From contig JAWRVZ010000065.1 of assembly GCA_037043235.1 (NCBI GenBank), positions 62,001 to 126,000 of the forward strand: 64,000 nt of DNA. The letters are read 5' to 3'. How positions within the stretch are numbered: position 1 is the first letter of the stretch; every line of letters begins with the position of its first letter. The translations under genes were made by a program, and so were the position numbers. The notes below the pieces were generated by a model, which ran no database searches, was not told the origin of the DNA, and saw nothing but the letters and a program-made list of their open reading frames with translations. This document shows, piece by piece, positions 1-9,000 of this stretch. Origin of the DNA: Rhodeus uyekii (lineage: Eukaryota; Chordata; Actinopteri; Cypriniformes; Acheilognathidae).

Positions 1-238
1 AAAACGATTACGGGCAACAACTTCCAAACAAGCACTGGTCCTTGACTGCATGATTCTATCCTCAAGAAATAAGATAGAGTTATTATAAACTTTATATAAT
101 TGTTTTTATACTTAAGACTATATTCCAATTGACAACCATACTTTTAATGTAGGTCTACATGTAATATAATTAATAACATAATGTAGGCCATTATAACAGG
201 CCAAACAATATTTCACCATTTTCCCTTATTAAACAAAC

Positions 239-319
239 CTTTTTATCTGAATTTTCTTCATGTATCATCATCTCTGGATGCAATGAATCATAAATGGAGC
301 TTGATCTGTGTTGTAGCGC
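239..319 (-). CDS. NFAM1-like exon 5: second half of ITAM
   Basis: 81 bases (27 codons) between a TTCCAACAG acceptor and a GTTTGT donor. It starts ALQHRSSSIYDSL, which completes YTAL and supplies the second ITAM tyrosine seven residues later. The frame stays open to the donor. A possible following exon may be truncated at the window edge (minus strand, below about base 45), but I could not support it. Confidence 0.66.
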
Positions 320-2171
320 CTGTTGGAAGAGAGTACAAGGTGATGCATAAAACCTTATCTAAGACCTTATTTAAAACACTTACTAAAACCTTTTCCTAAT
401 AAATTTCAGTTATTGAGAAAGGAGAAGAAACAGATTGAAATCTCACTGTGTATAGAGATGCAGAGGCGGCATCCTCATCCAACATCACATCATCACTCTG
501 CTCCGGTCTCTGCTCCGCTACTACATTACTGTCATCTCTATGAGGAGGTTGATCCTAAAAAAAAGAGAGGCAAAACTAGAGCTGAAATTAACTGTAATGC
601 AGTTACTATTTTCTGGATAGTACACGTCTGCCCTTTTCTGCTCGTAACAGCGCTATCTTGCAATCAAAGCAACTCTGGAGACTCCTTCTGAAATTACATG
701 TCTTGCATAATAACAGAACAAAGATCATCTTTTCTGAACTGAAAGACAGAACACTGTTCAGTTAACATCCCATATCTATATCCCCTAATTAATTACAGCA
801 TGAGTATCACCTGATTCATGTATCAAAGTTTAGAAGAAAGCAAACCCAATTAGTGAATAGATGAAATTATTATAGGATGTTTTATTGGTACAAAACACTA
901 TGTGTGGCCAAGTGTTACCTTGTATATCTTTAATATGTAAAGTGAGCCAGCAACACTAAAGATGAGAAGAATTCCTGAGAAAGTCATCATTGTGACGACG
1001 TCACTCTCTAACTCATCAGCTGGCTCCTCATAACCTTTATCTGGAAAACAAAAGAGTTGGGGTGGGAGAGAAACAACAAGCGGGAAAAACAGAGAAATGT
1101 TGTTTCCGGCTCAGTTTTTGCATAATCCCTTTCTTTTGCTGAAAGTGGCAGTTTAAGTCAAGCATGTGAGTTCAAGTCAAGCAGTTTAAGTCAAGCATGT
1201 CACATGCCTGAACTCACAGTCTTCTTTTGTTGTCATCATTTGTTATGAATTCATGATCAATAATGATCATCTTTATTCTTCGGTTCAGTCTATCTATTTA
1301 CATTTACATTTATGCATTTGGCAGATGCTTTTATCTAAAGCGACTTACATTGCATTCAAGAAACACATTGACATTCTAGTCAGTTCTTGCTTTCCCTGGG
1401 AAACAAACCCATGATCTTGGTGTTGCAAGCACAACGCTCTTCTGTTTGAGCTACAGGAAATCCATCTATTGGCTCACAGGCCACAAATTTATGAAATAAA
1501 ATGGTTTGAAGTAAAAATCTCTATCAATTTCAAGATTCATATTTATTTTAATACTGTTTAAGTTGTGCCTGAGAGATTAGCAAAACGCGCCAGTGGATTT
1601 AATTTAAAGCGCACATAAAATGTAAAAGCATTTGCAGACTCACCCCTCACATGAACTACCCAATGCACTTCTGAATTTTTCCCACATTTTCCTTGTGTAT
1701 GATGAAAGTAGTAACTGCCAGAACTAGAGCTATTGTGCATTTTGATACGTGCCGTCACCGGCACTGTTTTGCCAAAAAAATCTCTTGTAAACTCTTTATT
1801 CCAAATGTTCTTTTTCTGAGTGTAGCATATAAGGCTCGAGCTGCAGTTTGCTGAAAAGACCACTGACAGGTTGAAGACAAGAGTATCTCCTGCTAGTGCC
1901 ACTCTGGTTCTGTTCAGCATTGAGATTGTATCTTTGGCTGGAGGGACAGAAGAAAGAGCATGGTGTTATTGAACCATCTGAGCTCTGCTGATATTTTCAT
2001 AACTTTCTAATTGAGCTTGAGGGAGTGTGGGTGATAAACCCAACAATACAATAATGAAAATGAAATAAAACACACCGATATGACACATGAATAATGGTAA
2101 ACTATACCTTGAGTTTCCTGCCAACAGCACAGCATTACGATCCAACACAGCACATATTTGACCGCATACAT
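239..2171 (-). CDS. NFAM1-like ITAM-bearing Ig receptor (partial, 5 exons)
   Basis: Gene model joined from five exons at 2171-2108, 1937-1644, 1040-919, 554-447 and 319-239, all with GT..AG introns and matching phases (1,1,0,0). It gives 223 residues with no stop. In order: a signal peptide starting MYAVKYVLCWIVMLCC, an Ig-like domain of about 95 residues, a stalk with EEPADELESD, a transmembrane helix (MMTFSGILLIFSVAGSLYIL), then an acidic cytoplasmic tail with an ITAM, YTAL-x7-YDSL. Receptors with one Ig domain and their own ITAM signal by Src-family phosphorylation and Syk/ZAP70 recruitment at the plasma membrane of leukocytes. The YTAL form of the first half and the overall layout fit NFAM1 better than CD79a/b, but this is from memory of the family, not a search. 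The frame is still open at the donor at 239, so at least one more exon lies at or beyond base 1. CD79-like or another fish Ig receptor is the alternative. Confidence 0.72.
447..554 (-). CDS. NFAM1-like exon 4: cytoplasmic, first half of ITAM
   Basis: 108 bases (36 codons) between a T-rich AG acceptor and a GTGAGA donor. The translation is acidic and ends ASASLYT, so the exon stops inside the first YxxL of the ITAM. Confidence 0.68.
919..1040 (-). CDS. NFAM1-like exon 3: stalk and transmembrane helix
   Basis: 122 bases between a TTTTCCAG acceptor and a GTAACA donor. It encodes an acidic stalk followed by about 20 hydrophobic residues and the basic stop-transfer sequence LKIYK. The phase (1 in, 0 out) matches both neighbours. 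Confidence 0.72.
1301..1460 (-). mobile_element. tRNA-derived SINE copy A
   Basis: Read on the minus strand it begins with a tRNA-like head: an A box resembling TAGCTCAAACAGAAGAGC and, about 35 bases later, a B box resembling GGGTTTGTTTCCC. The tail contains the GCAGATGCTTTTATC segment found in many fish repeats. A close second copy is at 39980-40140. It lies in the intron between the Ig and transmembrane exons of the NFAM1-like gene. Confidence 0.7.
1644..1937 (-). CDS. NFAM1-like exon 2: Ig-like domain
   Basis: 294 bases between a CTCCAG acceptor and a GTGAG donor. The translation runs from KDTISML to VHWVVHVR. The pattern GDTLVFNLSV (B strand) and SGSYYF (F strand) marks a V-type Ig fold. 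The usual B-strand and F-strand cysteines are missing; cysteines sit instead in ANC, LIC and GKC. Several NxS/T sites (NRT, NLS, NCS, NSS) suggest glycosylation. Confidence 0.72.
2108..2171 (-). CDS. NFAM1-like exon 1: signal peptide
   Basis: ATG at 2171-2169 opens 21 codons plus one base and ends at a GTATAG donor. The peptide is short and hydrophobic (VLCWIVMLCC core) and ends QETQ, as expected for a secretory leader. The start was chosen because it gives a leader of normal length and a phase-1 junction that joins cleanly to the Ig exon. Confidence 0.7.
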
Positions 2172-2693
2172 CCTTACACGTGCAACATTTACATTAATTT
2201 AAAAACCTTTTCATCAAATCTCAGATATCACCATCCAGCACACCATTAAGTGGTAAAACAAAACCAAAAAACTTTTTCTGTTTAGACAATACAGGAAGTT
2301 AAGCTAAGTTAAGTTACATCACAGTGGAAGTTCACAGGACCCTATACATCATAAAGTACAATCTCATGCACTCCTCATAAGACACTTCCTCTCTCACTCC
2401 ACAAGCTCACTTCCTTAATTCTGCCCTTTTACAGAACTGTTGTTGTTTGGTTGGTATTATAAGAACGTGATCATACTTCAATATGATTGTACACAGTTTT
2501 TAAACACTGAAACTTTTTTTTTTGTAAAGTGTGTGAAAAAAAAATCAGTTCAGGTCTTAAAAAAGGTTGCATGCTCCTGTCAGAAGCAGAATTATATGGT
2601 TATACGCAAAACCGCTAAGTGTTTTTACGAAGCTAGCATGCTAGTACAAATTAGGGAATAATTGGGTTTAAAAATAGTGCATTTTATTTTTGA

Positions 2694-2707
2694 CCACCAG
2701 GAGGCAG
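2694..2707 (+). promoter_or_regulatory. CTCF-like core motif
   Basis: CCACCAGGAGGCAG fits the CTCF core consensus CCASYAGRKGGCRS. It lies upstream of the NFAM1-like start. Motif match only; binding is inference. Confidence 0.45.
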
Positions 2708-4068
2708 AAGAAGAACACGTGATAATTTGCGAGAGAGCGCCTGACTCGCATCAAATAAAGAGAACTTCCAAAATCATCAAAAAAGAATTACGTAATGATT
2801 ACATCACTGTCACTGGAATACACATAATTAGCGCCAGGGTAGATAAATCAAAAACAGCCGTACCGAATCTTCAAATACATTTCCCCCATCGTTTAGTCTG
2901 TCTTTAAAGTAAGAATTAGGCAGTATATTGAAATAAAAAAATGTGTGTGATTAAAAATAGATAACAGGCAGAAGATGTATATAAGTTTTTCTAAGTGACA
3001 ATGTAAAAAAACAACCACATAAGATACATTTCAGCAATCCAGACTGCAAACACACATCACGTACTCCATAATAAAAATGAAAAGACCGAGGTAGAGAGAT
3101 AAATGAAGAGGAGAATGAGAAGAGAAGAGCAAGGAATTCAGTTAGAGGTGACAAATTGCATTCTTTAATGAGAAACAGGTGCATGTGTGCCTTGTGACTG
3201 CTGAGCTAAAGTAAAGGAATACTCACATACTCGTATAAGCCAGGCAAAACTGACCTCACATACCACAAAAACAGAGGGAGAGGGAGAGCAAAAAAGAAGC
3301 GTGCGCGCACAAGAGACAGAGGCACAACAAAATATAACATCTGGATACCAGGGAATAAAAATATTTCCTGTCCCATAATCTTTTTCATCTTTTTTTCTGC
3401 AGTCAAACGCTTATTATTTATGCATGATATATACTTCTATTCTACTTTTGTGAGGATTTTTTTTTTTTTAGGAAAAATAGGTTGATTCTAAATTATAAAT
3501 GTGTTTTTTGACTGAAAATGGTTCAAAGTAGGAAAATTAAAAAGTATGATCAAGTGTTTATCAAAGTAAATGACAGTATTTTGGCACATATGTTTCTTAC
3601 ATAAAAATAACATAAGACATAAAACAAATGTAAGTCTGGACCAGTTTTGAAAGACATTTATTGAAGTGGCAAAAAAAGTGTCCACTGTAACCATGGAAAT
3701 AATACAGTGAGAAGTAAAGACTGAATTATGAATGTGGTGCTTTTAATAAAAGAGCATTCCAACTGAACGGCACATGCAAGTTCATGCAGTTTTTGTACGG
3801 TTTGTACAGTATAAAAAACCATTATGCCTATGGAGAGTTGCCACAAAGATAGTGGTCCTACATTATGAGGACAAAATGTAAACACAAAGATGATAATATC
3901 TGAATATCCTTGTCCTTGTGGAGAAACGGTTGGTCCCTATGAGTAAAACAGCTTATAAATCAGAAAATGTTTTTTGAAAATGTAAAAATGCAGTTTGTAC
4001 AGTAAAAAAAAACATTATCTTATCTTATTATCATATCTAAAGAAAATCTCTGTAAAACAAACCCAACA

Positions 4069-4070
<2 letters not shown>

Positions 4071-4110
<40 letters not shown>

Positions 4111-4118
4111 TGTGTGTG

Positions 4119-4151
<33 letters not shown>
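4071..4151. repeat. (TG)n microsatellite
   Basis: About 80 bases of almost uninterrupted TG with a few A and C interruptions. Confidence 0.95.
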
Positions 4152-5952
4152 CACTATAAGAGAAAAAGGGCAAATTACCAGATAGAGAAAACATCAAGCA
4201 AATCTAAAGAAAAGGTGCACATCTGGAAAGGGTGATGGATTGGGAGGGAGTGAGAAGGCAGAGGCCAACAGATGGAGGGGGGGAGTGGGAGAGGGAGAGA
4301 AAATAGACAGAAAAAAAGAAGGGAGGGAGAAGAGTAAGATAGAGGAGAGAGCGAGAGGTGAATGTACACAAGTTCTTATGCGGGGCAGACATAAGTTGAA
4401 GTTGACTTCAACACAGCGTTCAGAAAGAAAAAGTGGACAGGACAGTGATATTACAGCAGAGGAGGGCAAAAAAAAAAGAGAAAGGAAACCCACATCTTGT
4501 TCGCTGAAAAAGTAAGTAACTTTTATTGGAATTTAAACCATTGAAACTATGTGTACTATAATATTGCACTGTGCACTATTGCAATATTGCACTAATATTC
4601 CACGTAACAGTCCTGCAGATTTACTACTCCGCTATTTCCCCACTGTCTGCTGGATATATCCTTCATATCTTGCTGTTGGGTCAGCTGAATAAAGCATCAA
4701 AAATCAATTTTACTGCAAGTGCCAGAAATCAGTAAATCTGAATGTTTAGGATGAATGTCTGTTGGAAGTGTTTAATCGGTATTCATGTTGTATGTCAGCT
4801 TCTCCTCTCTGCATTTTAAAGCCTGCATGATTTAGGAAAAATGTGTGAAATGGGTAAAAAAAAAGTGTCCCGATCAAAGATTAATTCAGTGATTTTTGGA
4901 TTCTTGAGCCCATACAGATCTCTGCTACGCCACGATGTGGAGCCATTTTGAGAAATGCTTCTTTTATGACTCACAAAGTCAATTACTATGATCTCCAAGT
5001 TCAATATTATGTAAAGCTCTCTCTCCCTTCTGGACTCTCTCTCAGTGTGGAGTTTCTCTTTGCTTTCCTGCAGCATTTCTCTGTAATTAGATTGTTTTAG
5101 TCGGATCATGTTTTTAGCATTCTCACAGTTATCTTTCCTCAGAGAGCTCTCTATGCCTCAGTCATTGGGCCTTGTGGCTCCATGCAGCACAAAGGAGATT
5201 TTCTTTCAAATGAACTAATTGAGTTTGCTATCAGTCAGGCCAGTCACAAGACAATCAACCCGTCATCCATCTCCCCTCTGTGTTCCTGAATGAACTAGAG
5301 TCATTCATTTAAATAGACTGGAAATACCCAACACTTCTTTAGAAGTGAAGGGCATGACACGCTTTCCACGAATAAAGCATAAAACGAATGAAATAAAGTT
5401 AATTTTACTTTTTCAATCAACGGAGGTACTTGAGGAAACCTACGGAGGAAAATGAGTTTGAAGTTGTTTACCATATTTCATTTGCTCAATATGATGTAGG
5501 CCCTTCTTTAGAAATAATCCATTAAAAATAGTTGTTACTGTAATTGATTAAATACTATTATTATTTTGTTGTATGATTTTAATAGTTAGATACTGCTGAA
5601 AATGTTATTTCTGAAAAGATTATTCATCTAACATAGAAAAACAAAACAAAGAAATATAAAAATAAATAAATAAATATTAATTTCTAATAAAAATGGACAA
5701 AAACCTTGTGGAGCCATGTAAACAGACCACAGAGGATATGGTCTGCACTATTTTCCACAGTAACATGCCCTTAAAAAAACATTTCAGGCTGTTTGTCTTA
5801 GAAAAAAACTAAATTCTCTCCTGTGTGCCAGATGCATTGGCAGGGTAAAGATTTAAATCTCTTGCCTTATATTTGGAGTGTTTTTAGTACTTAAGTTGAA
5901 CTTTTTGCTATTCCTCCCTACCTCTCCGCTATATCTCAGCCCCTTCTTCACC

Positions 5953-6073
5953 ATGACGGTTCCCATGGCAAAGAAGATACTGATGGTGCCTGTGGTGGTC
6001 ATGGCGTTTTTGTCTCCATGTCTTGGATTGAGCAACGAAGTGGATTATGGGAACTGGAATTACAGAGAAGGAG
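5953..6073 (+). CDS. Secreted-protein gene exon 1: signal peptide
   Basis: From ATG to a GGAG|GTAAAA donor, 40 codons plus one base. An in-frame upstream ATG exists (5878), but the ATG at 5953 has the better Kozak context and gives a normal leader. Confidence 0.75.
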
Positions 6074-9000
6074 GTAAAACAGAACTATTTTTATACAGTG
6101 GAGTTCACTTATCTCGACCTCGGTTAACTCGGCAACCCTATTATGTCGACGTTTTTGAAGTGGAACCGCCAAACTCCCTATTTGTCTTAGCATTTTCTTG
6201 TCTGTTATGTCGAATCTTTTATGTCGCCGAAATCTAATATCTCGAGCACAAAAGAGGGACAAAGTCGCCTCTTATCATCAGTTATCTTGATCCCTGTGAC
6301 TAATGATAGTACCGAGTTCACTGCGCATGCGCTGAGTTCGCGTTGCATGTGTATCACGGTTGGTATAGTCGCTCACTCCAATGAAGCTTCACTCACTCTT
6401 GCGGCGCAGTGCCGTGCAGCCGCTGAAGAACTCGCGCAAAAATCAAGCCTTACAGATGCTATCTTGGAAGAGGAGGTGCAGGAGTTAGCATCACTGTCCA
6501 GGAATTCCCAGATTACATTGACATCGACAAAGACGTCGTTACTGATAGAAGCTCAGAAGCTTTTGTTTTCAAGCAGACCGTTAAAGGCAAAAAGCAACAA
6601 AGCATTTTAGACTTTGTAAAGAAACCATAGTAGCAGCGTGTGCAATACTTTTCAGAACTGTGTCGAGCGAAATGACTTTGTTATGAGTGAATGTGTTCAT
6701 GTGTGTTGTGACTGTGTTTACGCTGTGAGCGAAATTGTGTTTGCAATGTTGGAGAATATAATTAAAGGTTTGTATCGAGAATCGAAGGTGTTTTTATTGT
6801 ATACTGGTAAATCTCTGTTGTTAGTTGGTGCACATATACCTTTTGTTGTTAGCAAACATTTACAGTGTATTTACATTTTTATAGCATGCTGATCGCTTCA
6901 TCAAACAAATCGCCATATTGTTTTTTGGTTATCTCTGCGCTTTTTTGCAACCCCCCAGGCCGTCGACATAACCGGATTCCACTGTATATGGTAAAATGTG
7001 TTAAACTGAGTTGAGGCTACGTGTTTGCTGAAAGCAATATCAATTTAGTCTAATATTTCATAAATATGCACGCCACATAAATTCTGAGAATATCTGATGA
7101 AATGTATGCAGACTTCTGTGAGAATATTCTGTGATGCACCCCATCAAAAAACAACTTCAAATCATTGTGTTGGTCTATGTAAAAAGAAAAAGTGGGTCAG
7201 TCTGGACTCAACTGCAACACATTCTTTTTAGATTTGCAGTTTCATGGAGTTAATATTAAATTCAAATCACACTGCTGACCAGAGCACACCCAATAACTCA
7301 TACCCTTATCTCTCAGCCAAGCTAAAACACAAACCGACATCTCCTAATTCCACCCTTTAAAGTTAAAGCCCTGTAGTCCGGTGAAAGAAACCTGATTAAA
7401 CCCATTCTGAAGTGTCAGACAACCTCTTGTCATGTGGTGGCCGGCCTTATTAAAGACTAACCTCATTGTATTTGCCCTCACGGCAGCGGAGAATGTGAAC
7501 GTGGCTAACATACGCAGCGTGACTCGAGTGCTGGACGCCTGGGGCAAACGCATATTCAAAGACATCAAGACTCTCTTACACTCGCAGCCCAATGCCCTTC
7601 TGCCAGATTACTCCAGGTAACACATTGTACTTCCTAATTCCTGTACTAGATGGTGTTGAAATACAAATCAATTAGTGTTAACCAACCACTAATATTTTAT
7701 AACATGCATTACAACACTTATTGGTTAAAGTAGCTAGGCCTATCTCTCTTGCCATGTTCACTGAAGCTTTCTTGTTTTGCAAACTTTCACTTAAAGTTTT
7801 TTTTTTTGCACATGAAAGCTGCTTGTTGGACTGTTTTATATAAACAAGAAAAATGCAGCATCCTTTGGGGTTTGTTATCCTGAAGTCGGCAGTTTAACAG
7901 ACTCACTCCCTTAGCCCTAAGGAGATTGTTTCCATGAAGCTTATTCTAAGCTCCAAGCACTGAAACAGCACTTAAAATGCCAGAATAGGATTTCTCAAGC
8001 ACACCTGCTGTCTGAATGACCGTATTGCATGTACATGGAATAATGACACTAGGTCTTATCATTCGGATTGAGACTGTTGAAGCTTTATTTTATTAACAGT
8101 CCAGTATCCCACTAGTGGCAATTAACAGAAAAAAATGCTGATAATACATGAAGCATGTGAAGCCAGACATCAAGCATCAATAACTAACACCTTAACTAGT
8201 AAACTAGCTAAAAACTTTACACTAAAAAAAATTAAATCCTGGTGAAAAAGGTTTACAAGACATTCACCTCCATTTAAAAGCTGAAGAATCCTGAAATCCT
8301 TGAAATGTAGGCCTGATACTTGGAGTCATTTTAGAACATTTTTGTCTTTTTCAGTTTATTTGTTTTTGTTATTATTTTGCCTGTGCATAGCTTCTGGAAC
8401 AAGTATTTTCTTGAATTTTATTATTTTACCCACATTTTCTTATATCAGGTCCACAAAATATTTACACTCAGGACCTTAAGGACAAAAACGTCTCCATTGA
8501 AATTTCTGCTTTTCATCACAGGGCTATTTAACTATAATATGATTCAGTCTTTGTTAATAGGCTTTCATTCTATTGGCAAGGCTTGAAAGCAAAAAAAAAA
8601 AAAAAGTTACAAGATGGTGCCATTTTATTAGGTTTGGCTTATAAAGCTAATACTCACTTTTTTCCTGTTTTGTACTTCTGCGTATTATAGAGCCAATTGG
8701 ATAAATTATGCAGCTATAATTGTGTGGGTGTGTTGGATGTGTTGAGTGTGTTTGTATGCGTGTAATAAAAAAATGATGTGTGTGGGTGCGCACGTATAAT
8801 ATTTGAGAGAGAAAAACGGTACTCTACTGCAAATCACAAATCCCAGAGCTGTCTATACCAGTGGAGCTTTGCTGGCATTTAACAAGAAAAATGTGGTCCG
8901 GTGGCCAAACTAAATCTTTTGTGATATCAACCTCAAATTTTGAATACAACTTGTATAGATTATGATTTCGACTTTCTGGCAGTTTTTGAGTTCAACATGA

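Larger units (their letters stand above)
2172..5952. other. Intergenic region between divergent genes
   Basis: This holds the shared upstream region of the minus-strand NFAM1-like gene and the plus-strand secreted-protein gene. I see a CTCF-like motif, a (TG)n tract and a purine-rich stretch (about 4215-4490), but no exon with coding character. The open frames here are low-complexity by-products. No TATA box could be assigned to either gene with confidence. Confidence 0.6.

Noticed and set aside
1..60. Possible sixth exon of the NFAM1-like gene on the minus strand
   Set aside because: An AG and an open frame exist near base 44, but there is no tyrosine motif, stop or donor inside the window to support it.
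2440..2907. Two adjacent plus-strand open frames
   Set aside because: No recognisable domain, no splice context, AT-rich composition.
4175..4515. Overlapping open frames on both strands
   Set aside because: The stretch is purine-rich low-complexity DNA next to a (TG)n tract; frames are open on both strands because few T/A stop combinations occur.
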